Counted from the first letter of the stretch, positions 25,548-36,969 are shown. The stretch is 38,659 nt of DNA from an uncultured Burkholderiales bacterium (GCA_903906635.1 CAIVLE010000076.1:1-38659), one strand, 5' to 3'. The notes: generated from the letters alone by a model not told the origin. Numbers and translations are program-made.

Positions 25548-27026
25548 TTATTGGGGCAACTTGGACAGCGCGACATGTTTGAGCAAATCAGCCACCGAGG
25601 TGTCCATCACGTCCGTGAAGGGTTTGGGGAACAAGCCCATGGCCAAGACCGCAATGGCCAACAAAGCCAGCATCAAAAATTCGCGGCTGTTGATGTCGGT
25701 GAGCTCTCTCACATGGTCATTGGCGACAGGGCCCAGGTAGACGCGCTTGACCATCCACAAGGTGTAGGCTGCGCCAAAAATCAGTGCCGAAGCAGCGGCA
25801 GCGCCAATCCAAAAGTTGTATTGGATGGCACCCAAGATGACCATCCACTCACCGACAAAACCGGCCGTTCCTGGCAAACCGCAATTGGCCATGGCAAACA
25901 ACAACGCAAAAGCAGCAAACTTGGGCATGGTGTTGACCACGCCGCCATAACTGGCGATTTCTCGCGAGTGCATGCGGTCGTACAACACGCCGATCGACAA
26001 GAACATAGCGCCCGAGACAAAGCCGTGGGCGATCATTTGCACCAAGGCGCCAGACACGCCGATGTCGTTGAAGATGAAAAAGCCCAGGGTCACAAAGCCC
26101 ATGTGTGCGACTGAAGAGTAAGCCACCAGCTTTTTCATGTCTTCTTGCACCATGGCAACCAAGCCCACATAGACCACGGCCACCAACGACAAGGCGATCA
26201 TGAGCCAGGCGAACTCACGCGCAGCGTCGGGGGCAATGGGCAAGGAAAAACGCAAGAAACCATAAGCACCCAACTTCAGCATGATGGCAGCCAACACGGC
26301 GGAACCACCCGTTGGTGCCTCCACGTGCACGTCGGGCAACCAGGTGTGCACGGGCCACATCGGCACCTTGACCGCAAAGGCGGCGAAGAAAGCAAAGAAC
26401 AACAAGGTTTGCGCGTTGCCTGGCAAGGGCAACTTGTGCCAAGTCGCCAAGTCGAAACTGCCACCCGACTGGGTGTACAGATAGATCAAGGCGATCAGCA
26501 TCAACAAAGAGCCGAGCAAGGTGTACAAAAAGAACTTGAATGCGGCGTAAATCTTGTTCGGCCCCCCCCAAATACCGATGATCAGGTACATGGGAATCAA
26601 AGTGGCCTCAAAGAACACGTAAAACAACATGCCGTCCATGGCGCTGAAAACACCAACCATCAAGCCGCTCAAGATGAGAAATGCGCCCATGTATTGGTTC
26701 ACGCGCTCGGTGATGACCTCCCAACCAGCAATCACCACAATGACAGTGATGAAGGCAGTCAGCAACACGAACCACAGCGACACGCCGTCCAGCCCTAGGT
26801 GGTAGAACACATTGAAGCGTTCGATCCAAGAGGCTTTTTCTACAAACTGCATGGCCGAGGTACCCAGCTCAAAGCGACTGTACAAAGGCACGGTGACGGC
26901 CAGACTGACCAAGGAGCCCACTAAGGCGATCCAACGCACAACTTTGGCGTGTTGGTCATTCCCGAAGGCCAACAAGACCACGCCGAAAAAAATTGGCGTC
27001 CAAATGGCAAGGCTCAACAAACCCAT
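25548..27026 (-). CDS. nuoM: NADH-quinone oxidoreductase subunit M
   Basis: A 492-residue antiporter-like subunit of the complex I membrane arm. FYVFFEATLIPMYLIIGIWG carries the conserved helix-5 Glu; KVPMWPVHTWLPDVHVEAPTGGS carries the channel Lys and His; KKLVAYSSVAHMGFVTLG and GLPGTAGFVGEW follow. AAGGAG lies upstream of the ATG at 27026. It starts 12 bp after the nuoL stop and is transcribed with it. Confidence 0.97.
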   Translation of the reverse strand: MGLLSLAIWTPIFFGVVLLAFGNDQHAKVVRWIALVGSLVSLAVTVPLYSRFELGTSAMQFVEKASWIERFNVFYHLGLDGVSLWFVLLTAFITVIVVIAGWEVITERVNQYMGAFLILSGLMVGVFSAMDGMLFYVFFEATLIPMYLIIGIWGGPNKIYAAFKFFLYTLLGSLLMLIALIYLYTQSGGSFDLATWHKLPLPGNAQTLLFFAFFAAFAVKVPMWPVHTWLPDVHVEAPTGGSAVLAAIMLKLGAYGFLRFSLPIAPDAAREFAWLMIALSLVAVVYVGLVAMVQEDMKKLVAYSSVAHMGFVTLGFFIFNDIGVSGALVQMIAHGFVSGAMFLSIGVLYDRMHSREIASYGGVVNTMPKFAAFALLFAMANCGLPGTAGFVGEWMVILGAIQYNFWIGAAAASALIFGAAYTLWMVKRVYLGPVANDHVRELTDINSREFLMLALLAIAVLAMGLFPKPFTDVMDTSVADLLKHVALSKLPQ

Positions 27027-27038
27027 TTCTTATTCTCC

Positions 27039-29060
27039 TTATTTGAGCCAGACGAACCAGGTCATCAGCAAGAACACGCCCAAGATCATCACCAAGGCGT
27101 AGTGGTAGAGGTAACCTGACTGGAAACCGCGTGTCACGCTCGACACCCAGCCCACCAACTTCCATGACCCGTTGACGATGCCGCCATCAATGATGGCTTG
27201 GTCGCCGCCCTTCCACAGCCCGGTGCCCAACGCACGTGCACCGCGCGCGAGTACGTTTTCGTTGAACCAGTCCAGGTAGTACTTGTTGTCCAACAAGGTG
27301 TAGATGGGTTGGCACGTGCGCTTGATCGCTGCGGGCACTGCGGGATTGACCATGTACATGTAGTACGAACTGGCCACGCCAGCCAAGGCCAACCAAAACG
27401 GCAGCGAGGACAAGGCATGCAAGGCCATGGCCACAGCGCCGTGGTACTCCTCAGCCAAGGCATGCATGGCATGGTGTTTTTCAGCGTTGATGAAGATGGC
27501 GTCTTTGAAGAACTCACCATAGAGCATGGCATCAATGGTCAGGTAACCAATCAGCACCGAGGGAATCGCCAACAGCAACAAAGGAACGGTCACGACCCAA
27601 GGGGACTCATGCGGGCTATGGTCATGGTCATCGTGTCCGTGGTGGTCGTCATGACCATGGTGGGCATCGGGGTTTTGGTTGTAGCGTTCTTCTCCGTGAA
27701 ACACCAAGAAGTACATCCGAAAGGAATAAAAAGCCGTGACAAACACGCCTGCCAACACCGCAAAGTGCGCAAATCCAGCGCCGGGCAAATGGCTTTCAGC
27801 CACGGCTTCGATGATGCTGTCTTTGGAATAGAAACCGGCAAAGAATGGGGTGCCAATCAACGCGAGCGAGCCCAGCAAAGAGGTGATCCAAGTGATGGGC
27901 ATGTACTTGCGTACCCCGCCCATCCAACGAATGTCTTGGTTGTGGTGCATGCCCATGATGACCGAGCCTGCGCCCAAGAACAACAACGCTTTGAAGAAGG
28001 CGTGGGTCATGAGATGGAACACAGCCACCGAGTAAGCCGAAGCCCCCAAGGCCACAGTCATGTATCCCAACTGCGACAAGGTGGAGTAAGCCACCACGCG
28101 CTTGATGTCGTTTTGAATCAGACCCAAAAACCCCATGAACAAGGCCGTGATGGCACCGATCACCAAAATGAAATTCAGCGCTGTATCGGACAACTCAAAC
28201 AAGGGCGACATGCGCGTCACCATGAAGATGCCAGCGGTCACCATCGTGGCAGCGTGAATCAAGGCGGAAATTGGCGTGGGGCCTTCCATTGAATCAGGCA
28301 ACCAAACATGCAATGGGAATTGGGCTGATTTGCCCATGGCGCCGATGAACAGGCAAATACAGATCACCGTGACCAGCATCCAGTCAGTGCCCGGGAAGGT
28401 GATGGCCCCCAACTCGGCGGCTTTGGCAAATGCTTGTGTGTAGTTCAAGGTGCCAGCATAGGCCACGATCAAACCTATCCCCAAGATGAAACCAAAGTCA
28501 CCCACGCGGTTGACCAAGAAGGCCTTCATGTTGGCAAAAATCGCCGTGGGTTTGTTGAACCAAAACCCGATCAACAAGTAAGACACTAGGCCCACAGCCT
28601 CCCAACCAAAGAACAGTTGCAGCATGTTGTTGCTCATGACCAGCATCAACATGGAGAAGGTGAACAACGAGATGTACGAGAAAAAGCGGTTGTAGCCCTC
28701 GTCCTCTTGCATGTAGCCAATGGTGTAGAGGTGAACCATCAAGGAGACAAAGGTGACGACGCACATCATCATGGCGCTCAGACCGTCTACCAAAAAGCCC
28801 ACTTCCATTTTCAAATCACCCACCACCATCCAGGTGTAGAGAGTGTCATTGAAACGAGCACCATCCATGGCCACACTCTTGAGCGTCATGGCTGAGAGCA
28901 CAAAAGCGATGAAGACGCCCAAAATAGTCAAGGTGTGGGTCAGGCGACGGCCGATCCAGTTGCCACCGAAACGGGTGCCAAACAGGCCAGCCAAAGTCGA
29001 GCCAACCAGCGGGGCCAAAGGAACGGCCAGCAAGGTAGAAGCTTGGAGGGTTTGCGACAT
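27039..29060 (-). CDS. nuoL: NADH-quinone oxidoreductase subunit L
   Basis: A 673-residue distal antiporter-like subunit with the long lateral helix at its C-terminus. FFGWEAVGLVSYLLIGFWFNKP has the conserved Glu; KSAQFPLHVWLPDSMEGPTPISALIHAATMV is the channel half; KRVVAYSTLSQLGYMTVALG follows. A loop at about residues 463-488 is very rich in His and Asp (HHGHDDHHGHDDHDH). The C-terminal helix ends in WFVWLK. AAGGG precedes the ATG. It lies 5 bp after nuoK. Confidence 0.97.
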   Translation of the reverse strand: MSQTLQASTLLAVPLAPLVGSTLAGLFGTRFGGNWIGRRLTHTLTILGVFIAFVLSAMTLKSVAMDGARFNDTLYTWMVVGDLKMEVGFLVDGLSAMMMCVVTFVSLMVHLYTIGYMQEDEGYNRFFSYISLFTFSMLMLVMSNNMLQLFFGWEAVGLVSYLLIGFWFNKPTAIFANMKAFLVNRVGDFGFILGIGLIVAYAGTLNYTQAFAKAAELGAITFPGTDWMLVTVICICLFIGAMGKSAQFPLHVWLPDSMEGPTPISALIHAATMVTAGIFMVTRMSPLFELSDTALNFILVIGAITALFMGFLGLIQNDIKRVVAYSTLSQLGYMTVALGASAYSVAVFHLMTHAFFKALLFLGAGSVIMGMHHNQDIRWMGGVRKYMPITWITSLLGSLALIGTPFFAGFYSKDSIIEAVAESHLPGAGFAHFAVLAGVFVTAFYSFRMYFLVFHGEERYNQNPDAHHGHDDHHGHDDHDHSPHESPWVVTVPLLLLAIPSVLIGYLTIDAMLYGEFFKDAIFINAEKHHAMHALAEEYHGAVAMALHALSSLPFWLALAGVASSYYMYMVNPAVPAAIKRTCQPIYTLLDNKYYLDWFNENVLARGARALGTGLWKGGDQAIIDGGIVNGSWKLVGWVSSVTRGFQSGYLYHYALVMILGVFLLMTWFVWLK

Positions 29061-29065
29061 TTGAA

Positions 29066-29374
29066 TTAACCCTTGAGCGTGTTGAGTTCATCCACGTTGA
29101 TGCTGGCCTTGTTGCGAAACAACTGAACCAGAATCGCCAGACCAATGGCCGACTCTGCAGCCGCCACCGTCAAGATGAAGAAAACAAAGATCTGACCGTT
29201 CAAGTCACCCAAGTAGTGAGAGAACGCGACAAAGTTCATGTTGACCGCAAGCAGCATCAACTCAATGGCCATCAACAAGACGATGAGGTTTTTGCGGTTC
29301 AAAAAAATACCGGTCACAGACAGGGCGAACAAAATCGCGCCCAACGTCAGGTAGTGGCCTAGGGTGATGCTCAT
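29066..29374 (-). CDS. nuoK: NADH-quinone oxidoreductase subunit K
   Basis: A 102-residue, three-helix subunit of the proton pathway between the quinone site and the antiporters. E38 in [18 protein letters not shown] is one of the two membrane glutamates needed for pumping; [16 protein letters not shown] is the usual C-terminus. Its ATG overlaps the nuoJ stop (ATGA). Confidence 0.96.
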   Translation of the reverse strand: MSITLGHYLTLGAILFALSVTGIFLNRKNLIVLLMAIELMLLAVNMNFVAFSHYLGDLNGQIFVFFILTVAAAESAIGLAILVQLFRNKASINVDELNTLKG

Positions 29375-30108
29375 GCTTTTTTCTCCGGCTCAGGGGCGGG
29401 TTCAGCGGCAGGTTGGACAGCTGCCATCTTGACCAAGGACACACGGTCACGCGATTTGACGCGTACTTGTTGGCTCGGGTCTTGGGTCTTGGTGTCTTTG
29501 CGGCCACGCAAAGTCAAGGCGATGGCAGCGACCAAGGCCACCAACAAAATCAACGCAGCCACTTGCACCGGATACAGGTACTCGGTGTAGAGCAGCACAC
29601 CCAGGGCTTTGGTGTTGGAGACTTGAGCAACCACCACATGCCCCACATCGGCCACTTGCGCCGCAGCAGCGCCAACAGCGCCAGAAGCAGCACTGTCTGG
29701 GGCTGCGACAGCGACAGGTGTGACCACAGTGGCAACGGCCGACACGCGTGGCTCAGTGAGACGAAAACCACCCAACAACACAGCAGCCAATTCAAGCGCG
29801 ATCACAGCACCCACCGTGGCGGCCAAGGGAAAGTGATTCCAAAAGCCCTGTCGAATGCTGTCAATGTTGATGTCTAGCATCATCACCACAAATAAGAACA
29901 AGACCATCACAGCCCCGACGTAAACCAACACCAAGGCGATGGAGAGGAACTCCGCTTGGAGCAGCATCCAAACACCAGAGGCTTGGAAGAAAGCCAGCAC
30001 CAAGTACAGGGCGGCGTGCACAGGGTTGCGCGCCGTGATGACTCGAAAGGCCGCGAACAACAAAACGGCTGAGAAGCCGTAGAAAAGAACCGATTGAACG
30101 TCCATCAT
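29371..30108 (-). CDS. nuoJ: NADH-quinone oxidoreductase subunit J
   Basis: A 245-residue membrane subunit, longer than the 184 of E. coli. The core [47 protein letters not shown] (shown here only to name the helix-3 region with its pi-bulge) is conserved in residues 35-80. Two additions are seen: an Ala/Val-rich stretch at about 120-160 between helices 4 and 5, and a charged C-terminal tail (201-245) ending in a Pro/Glu/Ala run. Two adjacent ATG codons could start it (30108, 30105). Stop overlaps the nuoK ATG. Confidence 0.95.
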   Translation of the reverse strand: MMDVQSVLFYGFSAVLLFAAFRVITARNPVHAALYLVLAFFQASGVWMLLQAEFLSIALVLVYVGAVMVLFLFVVMMLDINIDSIRQGFWNHFPLAATVGAVIALELAAVLLGGFRLTEPRVSAVATVVTPVAVAAPDSAASGAVGAAAAQVADVGHVVVAQVSNTKALGVLLYTEYLYPVQVAALILLVALVAAIALTLRGRKDTKTQDPSQQVRVKSRDRVSLVKMAAVQPAAEPAPEPEKKA

Positions 30109-30116
30109 GAAGTCTT

Positions 30117-30629
30117 TCAGCGGTATTTGGCGTCAGCAGCTTTGTTGGCTGCAATTTCGGGTTCGTAGCGGTCACCCACAGCGAGCAACATCTCTTTGGT
30201 GAAGTACAGGTCCCCGCGCTTTTCGCCGTGGTACTCAAAGATGTGCGTTTCGACAATCGAGTCGACCGGACAGCTCTCTTCGCAAAAACCGCAAAAGATG
30301 CATTTGGTCAGATCGATGTCGTAGCGGGTGGTGCGCCGGCTGCCATCGGCACGTTGGTCGGACTCGATGGTGATGGCCATGGCAGGGCAAACGGCCTCGC
30401 ACAGCTTGCAAGCGATGCAACGCTCTTCGCCGTTTTCGTAACGGCGCAGCGCGTGCAGGCCGCGAAAACGTGGCGACATGGGGGTTTTCTCTTCCGGAAA
30501 CTGCACCGTGATGCTGCGCGCAAACATGTATTTGCCAGTCAAGGCCATGCCTTTGAACAGCTCGGTGAGCAAGAAGCTCGACAAAAAGTCGCGCAAAGAG
30601 AAAGGGGCGGAGTGTGTGGTAGTGGTCAT
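30117..30629 (-). CDS. nuoI: NADH-quinone oxidoreductase subunit I
   Basis: A 170-residue peripheral subunit holding clusters N6a and N6b, passing electrons toward NuoB. Two ferredoxin motifs are seen: [11 protein letters not shown] (C71, C74, C77, C81) and [11 protein letters not shown] (C110, C113, C116, C120). The membrane-anchoring amphipathic N-terminus [16 protein letters not shown] is present. The ATG at 30629 ([10 protein letters not shown]) is taken because upstream in-frame codons lie inside nuoH; GAGA precedes it. 11 bp after nuoH. Confidence 0.97.
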   Translation of the reverse strand: MTTTTHSAPFSLRDFLSSFLLTELFKGMALTGKYMFARSITVQFPEEKTPMSPRFRGLHALRRYENGEERCIACKLCEAVCPAMAITIESDQRADGSRRTTRYDIDLTKCIFCGFCEESCPVDSIVETHIFEYHGEKRGDLYFTKEMLLAVGDRYEPEIAANKAADAKYR

Positions 30630-30640
30630 GATTGGTCTCA

Positions 30641-31723
30641 TCAGTTCCAGATGTTCCATGGGGTCTGCAGCCAGACACCCACCACCAGCAACCAAACCAA
30701 GGTCACGGGAATGAAGATCTTCCAACCCAAACGCATGATTTGGTCATAGCGGTAACGCGGGAAGGTGGCGCGAACCCACAGGAACATGGTCACAACCACA
30801 AAGGTCTTGATGCCAAGCCAAATCCAACCCGGCACGAGGTTAAACAAGGCGTTATCCAAGGGCGACAACCAGCCGCCCAAGAACATCACCACCGTCAACA
30901 TGGAGACCAAGATCATGTTGGCGTATTCGGCCAAGAAGAACATGGCGAATGACATGCCGGAGTATTCGATCATGTGGCCGGCCACGATTTCGGACTCCCC
31001 TTCCACCACGTCAAATGGGTGACGGTTGGTTTCGGCCAGGCCAGAGATGAAATAAATCAAAAAGATGGGGAACAAAGGCAGCCAATTCCATGACAAGAAA
31101 CTCAAGCCCTTGTCGGCCATCATGCCCTTGGCTTGACCCATCACGATGTCACTCATGTTCAGGCTGTTGGAGACCATCAGCACGATCACAAAACAAAAGC
31201 CCATGGCGATTTCATAGCTCACCATTTGGGCCGAAGCACGCATCGCACCCAAGAAGGCGTACTTGGAGTTGGACGCCCAACCGGCAATGATGACGCCATA
31301 GACTTCCAGCGAGGTAATGGCCATCAAAAACAGCAAACCCGCGTTGACATTGGCCAAGGCCACATCCGGGCCAAAGGGAATGACAGCCCATGCAGCCAAG
31401 GCCGGCATGATGGTCATGATCGGCCCGAGCAAGAACAAGCCAGTCGAGGCCTGAGTGGGCACAATGATCTCTTTGGTCAGTAACTTGAGGGCGTCTGCAA
31501 TAGGCTGCAACAAGCCGCCTGGGCCGGTGCGGTTTGGACCTTTGCGGATTTGTGTGTATCCGATGGCTTTGCGCTCCCACAGCGTGAGGTAAGCGACACA
31601 GCCCATCAAGGGCAGCAGCACAGCCACGATTTTCATCAAGGTCCACAAGACCGGCCAAGCCATGGTGGTCCACCATACTTGGGAAGACAGGGCCAGACCT
31701 GCGTTGAAAATTCCGTCCACCAT
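30641..31723 (-). CDS. nuoH: NADH-quinone oxidoreductase subunit H
   Basis: A 360-residue membrane subunit forming part of the quinone cavity. Conserved loops are [27 protein letters not shown] (read as two adjoining segments) and [17 protein letters not shown] with the acidic cluster of the E-channel. The ATG at 31723 is preferred over the adjacent GTG at 31726 because a very strong AAGGAGG lies six bases before it; it overlaps the nuoG stop (TGATG). The strong site is unusual among these nuo genes and may offset coupling limits. Confidence 0.96.
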   Translation of the reverse strand: MVDGIFNAGLALSSQVWWTTMAWPVLWTLMKIVAVLLPLMGCVAYLTLWERKAIGYTQIRKGPNRTGPGGLLQPIADALKLLTKEIIVPTQASTGLFLLGPIMTIMPALAAWAVIPFGPDVALANVNAGLLFLMAITSLEVYGVIIAGWASNSKYAFLGAMRASAQMVSYEIAMGFCFVIVLMVSNSLNMSDIVMGQAKGMMADKGLSFLSWNWLPLFPIFLIYFISGLAETNRHPFDVVEGESEIVAGHMIEYSGMSFAMFFLAEYANMILVSMLTVVMFLGGWLSPLDNALFNLVPGWIWLGIKTFVVVTMFLWVRATFPRYRYDQIMRLGWKIFIPVTLVWLLVVGVWLQTPWNIWN

Positions 31724-33822
31724 CACAGGCCTCCTTGCTTCGCATCAGCCGTCAACTGCAGCGAAGGTGCGCGACGCACCAAGCTGTCGAGTTGGTAAAT
31801 CGCGGCCGTTGCAGGTTGACCCGCAGAGGGGCTTGCGTCCACGCTGGCACTGCACGCGTTGGACAACAGCGCCCTCACGTCTGCAGGAATGGCTTGGGCA
31901 CGCACTTCGTCGATGGTCTCGAATGCAAAACCTGGCACATGCAACATCGAACCCAAGACGCGCAACACTTTCCAAGCGGGACGCGTTTCACCCAAAGGCT
32001 TGACCACGCCGTGGAAACTTTGCACGCGACCTTCGGTGTTGATGAAGGTGCCCGCTGTTTCGGTGAATGGCGAGATGGGCAACAGCACATCGCTGATGTC
32101 CAGGTTGGTTTTGAACGGTGACAGGGTGATCACCATCTCAGCTTGCCCAATCGCTTGCACAGCGGCAGCACCGTTGGCAGCATCAAACGCAGGCTCTGTA
32201 TTGAGCAGTAACAGGGCTTTTAAACCACCGGCCAACATCTGGCCCGCGTTCAAACCACCCGCCAACGGCAAGGCACCCACCACTTGGGCCCCCACGGTGT
32301 TGGCCGCTTCACCCAGGTAACCCACGGTGGCACCAGTTTGCGCGCCAATCCAGTTCGCCAAGCTCAACAAGCTCGATGCTTTGGCGTGGTGCGCAGCGGC
32401 GTTGCCCAACAAAATGGCTTTTCTCTCACCGCCCGTCAAGGACTTGGCGATGGCTTGCGCGTGTGCGTTGCTTGCGTCGCCTGCCACAGGTGCGGCAACC
32501 CCGGTGATGGCCCCCACCGCTGCAGCCACATCGGCCAAGGCTTGCACCCAATGGGCGGCGTCGGCCAACAAGGTGTTGGACACGGGCATGGCCCAGTCGT
32601 AGGCTTGCGCATTCAAGGCATTGAGCTTGGCGCCATTGCGCACTGCTTGGCGCAAGCGTTGCGCCATCAAGGGCTGGTCCTTGCGGATGTTGCCACCCAC
32701 GACCAAGACGCGCTGCAGCGAACTCAACGATGCCAGCGATGTACCCAGCCAACGCACCTGCGCATCGTGCTGGAAGTCTGCGGCACGCAGGCGCGTGTCG
32801 ATGTTTTGGCTACCCAAGCCACGCATGAGCGATGCGGCCAAGAACAACTCTTCAGCGGTGCTGTGTGGGCTTGCCAAGGTGCCGATGGCCTGTGCGCCGT
32901 GCTGGGCTTTGACGCCTTGCAGGCCATTGGCCACGTATTCCAAGGCAGTTTGCCAATCGACCTCTTTCCACGCACCGCCTTGCTTGATCATGGGGGCGGT
33001 CAAGCGCTCGGCGCTCTCTAAGGCTTCGTAGCTGAAGCGGTCGCGGTCGGCGATCCAACACTCGTTGACGTCCTCGTTTTCTAAAGGCACGACACGCAGC
33101 ACTTTGTTGTTCTTGACTTGAACAATCAAGTTGGCACCGGTGGCGTCGTGAGGGCTGACCGACTTGCGACGGCTCAACTCCCAAGTGCGGGCCTGGTAGC
33201 GAAAGGGTTTACTGGTCAAAGCGCCAACAGGGCAAATGTCGATCATGTTGCCCGACAACTCAGAGTCCACCGACTGGCCGACAAAGGTTTCAATCTCGGC
33301 ATGCTCGCCGCGGTGCGACATGCCCAACTCCATGATGCCGGCGACTTCCTGACCAAAACGCACGCAACGGGTGCAGTGAATGCAACGGCTCATCTCTTGC
33401 ATGCTCACGAGCGGCCCCACATCTTTGTGAAACACCACGCGTTTTTCTTCTTCGTAACGCGAAGTCGAGCCACCATAGCCCACGGCCAGGTCCTGCAACT
33501 GGCACTCACCGCCTTGGTCGCAAATCGGGCAATCGAGGGGGTGGTTGATGAGCAAAAACTCCATCACCGACTTTTGAGCTTTGACCGCCTTGTCGCTCTT
33601 GGTACGCACCACCATGCCTTGTGTGACCGGGGTGGCACAGGCGGGCATTGGCTTGGGAGCTTTCTCCACATCGACCAGACACATGCGGCAGTTGGCCGCT
33701 ATGCTGAGTTTTTTGTGGTAGCAAAAATGCGGAATGTAGGTGCCCGCCTTTTCAGCAGCATGCATGACCATGCAGCCTTCTTGGACTTCTACCTTTTTGC
33801 CGTCGAGTTCGATTTCAACCAT
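31723..33822 (-). CDS. nuoG: NADH-quinone oxidoreductase subunit G
   Basis: A 699-residue iron-sulfur subunit of the peripheral arm. [2Fe-2S] N1b ligands are C34, C45, C48, C62; N5 ligands are H94, C98, C101, C107 ([14 protein letters not shown]); N4 ligands are C147, C150, C153, C197. The extra N7 cluster motif found in E. coli is absent: the matching region reads [12 protein letters not shown]. The C-terminal molybdopterin-oxidoreductase-like domain (from about 230) is Ala-rich and degenerate, as usual in this lineage. 12 bp after nuoF; the stop overlaps nuoH. Confidence 0.97.
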   Translation of the reverse strand: MVEIELDGKKVEVQEGCMVMHAAEKAGTYIPHFCYHKKLSIAANCRMCLVDVEKAPKPMPACATPVTQGMVVRTKSDKAVKAQKSVMEFLLINHPLDCPICDQGGECQLQDLAVGYGGSTSRYEEEKRVVFHKDVGPLVSMQEMSRCIHCTRCVRFGQEVAGIMELGMSHRGEHAEIETFVGQSVDSELSGNMIDICPVGALTSKPFRYQARTWELSRRKSVSPHDATGANLIVQVKNNKVLRVVPLENEDVNECWIADRDRFSYEALESAERLTAPMIKQGGAWKEVDWQTALEYVANGLQGVKAQHGAQAIGTLASPHSTAEELFLAASLMRGLGSQNIDTRLRAADFQHDAQVRWLGTSLASLSSLQRVLVVGGNIRKDQPLMAQRLRQAVRNGAKLNALNAQAYDWAMPVSNTLLADAAHWVQALADVAAAVGAITGVAAPVAGDASNAHAQAIAKSLTGGERKAILLGNAAAHHAKASSLLSLANWIGAQTGATVGYLGEAANTVGAQVVGALPLAGGLNAGQMLAGGLKALLLLNTEPAFDAANGAAAVQAIGQAEMVITLSPFKTNLDISDVLLPISPFTETAGTFINTEGRVQSFHGVVKPLGETRPAWKVLRVLGSMLHVPGFAFETIDEVRAQAIPADVRALLSNACSASVDASPSAGQPATAAIYQLDSLVRRAPSLQLTADAKQGGL

Positions 33823-33834
33823 GGTGCTTATCCG

Positions 33835-35193
33835 TCAAACGTACGCCGGGACCATGCAGGTCTTGTGCGTGATGTGGTGTTCAAATTCGTGGCGGAAATG
33901 TTTGAGCATGCCGCGCACAGGCATGGCGGCGGCGTCACCCAAGGCGCAAATCGTGCGCCCCATGATGTTTTCTGCCACGTTGTCCAACAAGTCCATGTCG
34001 CTGGGTCGGCCCTCGCCGCGCTCCAAGCGGTCGACCATGCGCCACAGCCAACCAGTGCCTTCACGGCAAGGTGTGCATTGGCCACACGATTCGTGCATGT
34101 AGAAGTAGCTCAAGCGTTGCAAGCTCTTGACCATGCAACGAGAGTCGTCCATCACAATGACAGCGCCTGAACCCAACATCGAGCCAGCTTTGGCAATCGA
34201 GTCGTAGTCCATGGTGCACTCCATGATGATGTTGGCAGGCAGCACCGGGGCCGAGGAGCCGCCAGGAATCACCGCCTTGAGCTGTCGGCCCTGGCGCACG
34301 CCTCCGGCCAACTCCAGCAATTTGGAGAAGGGCGTGCCCATGGGGATTTCGTAGTTGCCTGGGCGCTCAACGTCACCACTGACCGAAAAGATCTTGGTCC
34401 CGCCGTTGTTGGGCTTACCACATTCGAGGTAAGCCTGCCCACCGTTGCGAATGATCCATGGCACGGCTGCAAAGGTTTCGGTGTTGTTGATGGTGGTGGG
34501 TTTTCCATACAAACCAAAGCTGGCTGGAAACGGTGGCTTAAAGCGGGGTTGACCCTTCTTGCCTTCGAGCGACTCCAACAGGGCGGTTTCTTCGCCGCAG
34601 ATGTAAGCGCCAAACCCGTGAGCGGCATGCAACTGGAAGCTAAAGTTCGAACCCATGATGCGCTCACCCAGAAAGCCTGCCGCGCGCGCTTCTTCGAGGG
34701 CCGCTTCAAAACGTTCGTAGGTTTGGAAAATCTCGCCGTGGATGTAGTTGTAGCCCACGCTGATGCCCATGGCGTAGGCTGCAATGGCCATGCCTTCGAT
34801 CACGATGTGCGGGTTGTGCTGCAAGATTTCGCGGTCCTTGCAGGTCCCGGGCTCTCCCTCGTCGGAGTTACACACCAAATACTTTTGACCCGGAAATTGG
34901 CGGGGCATGAAGCTCCACTTCAAGCCAGTGGGAAAACCCGCGCCGCCGCGCCCGCGCAGGCCAGACTCTTTGACAGTGGCAATGACCTGGTCTTGGGTTA
35001 ATCCCTCAGTGCCGTCTTGGCCCAAAATTTTGCGCAGCGCTTGGTAGCCTCCGCGCGCCACATAGTCTTGCAGCGACCAATTGCTGCCATTGAGGTCCGC
35101 CAGAATTTGGGGCCCAAGGTGACGGCCATGAAAACAGGATTCGACCGCATTGGTCTGAAACTGAGAAAGCAAGTTTTGCAGATTCATGCTCAT
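33835..35193 (-). CDS. nuoF: NADH-quinone oxidoreductase subunit F
   Basis: A 452-residue NADH- and FMN-binding subunit where NADH is oxidised. [13 protein letters not shown] (81-93) is the FMN/NADH glycine loop; [15 protein letters not shown] and [17 protein letters not shown] follow. The N3 [4Fe-4S] ligands are C370, C373, C376 (ESCGQCTPC) and C416 (RTICALGD). The ATG at 35193 overlaps the nuoE stop (ATGA); a second ATG at 35187 is better placed relative to an AGAGGA ribosome site and may be the true start, two residues shorter. Confidence 0.97.
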   Translation of the reverse strand: MSMNLQNLLSQFQTNAVESCFHGRHLGPQILADLNGSNWSLQDYVARGGYQALRKILGQDGTEGLTQDQVIATVKESGLRGRGGAGFPTGLKWSFMPRQFPGQKYLVCNSDEGEPGTCKDREILQHNPHIVIEGMAIAAYAMGISVGYNYIHGEIFQTYERFEAALEEARAAGFLGERIMGSNFSFQLHAAHGFGAYICGEETALLESLEGKKGQPRFKPPFPASFGLYGKPTTINNTETFAAVPWIIRNGGQAYLECGKPNNGGTKIFSVSGDVERPGNYEIPMGTPFSKLLELAGGVRQGRQLKAVIPGGSSAPVLPANIIMECTMDYDSIAKAGSMLGSGAVIVMDDSRCMVKSLQRLSYFYMHESCGQCTPCREGTGWLWRMVDRLERGEGRPSDMDLLDNVAENIMGRTICALGDAAAMPVRGMLKHFRHEFEHHITHKTCMVPAYV

Positions 35194-35705
35194 TCCTCTA
35201 GAGCACGCAAGCCATCGACCAATTGGTCGATCTTGTCGTTGCTCATATAGCTGCACATGGTTCGGTCATTGACCAACAACACGGGGGCATCGGCGCAAGC
35301 TCCCATGCACTCACCGGGTTGCAAAGTGATCAAACCGTCGGGCGTGGTGCCACCCACTTCAACACCCAACTTCTTGGTCAAATACTCCAGCGCCGCTTGG
35401 CCATTGCGCAACTGGCATGGCAAATTGGTGCACACGTTGATCTTGAACTTGCCAACGGGTTTGAGGTTGTACATGTTGTAAAAGGTGGTCACTTCGTGCA
35501 CCGCCATGGGTGCCATGCCCAGATGCTCGGCAATGGCGCGCTCGCTGTCAGCGCTCACAAAGCCCTGCTCTTGCTGCACGATGGCCAAGCAGGCCATGAC
35601 CGCCGACTGCTTTTGGTCGTCAGGGTACTTAGCGACTTCGTGGTCGAAGCGAGCGTAGGTTTGGGCCGACAGCGCCGGGCTGTGGGTGGTGATGTCAGAA
35701 CTCAT
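35190..35705 (-). CDS. nuoE: NADH-quinone oxidoreductase subunit E
   Basis: A 171-residue thioredoxin-fold [2Fe-2S] subunit (cluster N1a), partner of NuoF in the NADH-oxidising module. Ligands are C92 and C97 (VCTNLPCQL) and C133, C137 ([11 protein letters not shown]). [16 protein letters not shown] is the conserved lead-in. Both ends overlap neighbours by 4 bp: its ATG with the nuoD stop and its stop with the nuoF ATG, indicating tight coupling. Confidence 0.97.
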   Translation of the reverse strand: MSSDITTHSPALSAQTYARFDHEVAKYPDDQKQSAVMACLAIVQQEQGFVSADSERAIAEHLGMAPMAVHEVTTFYNMYNLKPVGKFKINVCTNLPCQLRNGQAALEYLTKKLGVEVGGTTPDGLITLQPGECMGACADAPVLLVNDRTMCSYMSNDKIDQLVDGLRALEE

Positions 35706-36955
35706 CGGTCAATTTCCCCGAACACAATGTCCATGGTGCCAATCACCGCCACGGTGTCAGCGATCATGTGGCCACGCGCCATTTCATCCATGGCTGCCAA
35801 GTGAGCAAAGCCAGGGGCGCGAATTTTCAATCGATACGGTTTGTTGGCACCATCGCTCACGAGGTAGATGCCAAACTCACCTTTGGGGTGCTCGACGGCA
35901 GCATAGGCCTCGCCCTCAGGCACGTGGAAACCTTCGGTAAAGAGCTTGAAGTGGTGGATCAGCTCCTCCATGTTGGACTTCATGCCCTCACGGCTAGGCG
36001 CTGCCACCTTGTGGTTGTCGGTGATCACAGGACCAGGGTTGGTACGCAACCACTGGACGCACTGCTGGATGATGCGATTGGACTGACGCATTTCCTCCAC
36101 CCGTACCAAGTAACGGTCGTAACAGTCGCCAGTTTTGCCCACAGGTATGTCAAAGTCCATGCGGTCATACACGTCATAGGGCTGGTGTTTACGCAAATCC
36201 CAAGCGATGCCCGAGCCACGCAACATGGCGCCGGTGAAGCCGAGGTTTTTCGCGCGCTCAGGCGTGACGATGCCAACATCGACCAAGCGCTGCTTCCAGA
36301 TACGGTTGTCAGTCAACAAAGTTTCGTATTCGTCGACCAGTTTGGGGAAGCGTTGCGTGAAATCGTCGATGAAATCGAGCAAGGAGCCTTGCCGGTTTTC
36401 GTTCAGACGTGCGATGGCTTTGGCATTGCGCACCTTGCTCGCCTTGTACTGGGGCATGGTGTCTGGCAAGTCGCGGTAAACGCCGCCGGGACGGAAATAG
36501 GCTGCGTGCATGCGGGCGCCAGAAACTGCCTCGTACATGTCAAACAAGTCTTCGCGTTCGCGAAAGCAATAGATCAAGATGTTCATCGCGCCACAATCAA
36601 ACCCATGGCAGCCCAACCACAGCAAGTGATTGAGCAAACGGGTGATTTCGGCATACATCACACGGATGTACTGCGCGCGCTCGGGCACCTCAATGCCCAT
36701 CATTTTTTCAATCGCCAAGCAGTACGCATGCTCGTTGCTCATCATGGACACATAGTCCAGACGATCCATATAGGGCAGCGACTGAATGTAGGTTTTGCTC
36801 TCGGCGAGTTTTTCGGTGGCACGGTGCAGCAAGCCGATGTGCGGATCGGCGCGTTGCACCACTTCGCCATCGAGCTCGAGCACCAGGCGCAAGACGCCGT
36901 GCGCAGCTGGGTGTTGAGGCCCTAAATTGAGGGTGTAGTTTTTGATATCAGCCAT
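35702..36955 (-). CDS. nuoD: NADH-quinone oxidoreductase subunit D
   Basis: A 417-residue 49-kDa-type subunit lining the quinone site, related to NiFe hydrogenase large subunits. The N-terminus [19 protein letters not shown] holds the quinone-contacting His loop; [42 protein letters not shown] and the end IVFGEIDR are all standard. The start is ATG 36955 (MADIKNY). Unlike the other junctions, 93 bp separate it from nuoC, filled by a palindromic repeat. Confidence 0.97.
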   Translation of the reverse strand: MADIKNYTLNLGPQHPAAHGVLRLVLELDGEVVQRADPHIGLLHRATEKLAESKTYIQSLPYMDRLDYVSMMSNEHAYCLAIEKMMGIEVPERAQYIRVMYAEITRLLNHLLWLGCHGFDCGAMNILIYCFREREDLFDMYEAVSGARMHAAYFRPGGVYRDLPDTMPQYKASKVRNAKAIARLNENRQGSLLDFIDDFTQRFPKLVDEYETLLTDNRIWKQRLVDVGIVTPERAKNLGFTGAMLRGSGIAWDLRKHQPYDVYDRMDFDIPVGKTGDCYDRYLVRVEEMRQSNRIIQQCVQWLRTNPGPVITDNHKVAAPSREGMKSNMEELIHHFKLFTEGFHVPEGEAYAAVEHPKGEFGIYLVSDGANKPYRLKIRAPGFAHLAAMDEMARGHMIADTVAVIGTMDIVFGEIDR

Positions 36956-36969
36956 GATTGGACTCCCGC

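Noticed and set aside
27198-28292. Long plus-strand open frame (364 codons) opposite nuoL
   Set aside because: It mirrors the nuoL codons on the other strand; composition is His/Gln-rich shadow and the nuoL assignment is certain.
33118-34170. Plus-strand open frame of 350 codons across the nuoF-nuoG junction
   Set aside because: It runs opposite two secure genes and has no recognisable domain.
35768-36925. Plus-strand open frame of 385 codons opposite nuoD
   Set aside because: It is an antisense shadow of nuoD, with no family likeness or ribosome site.
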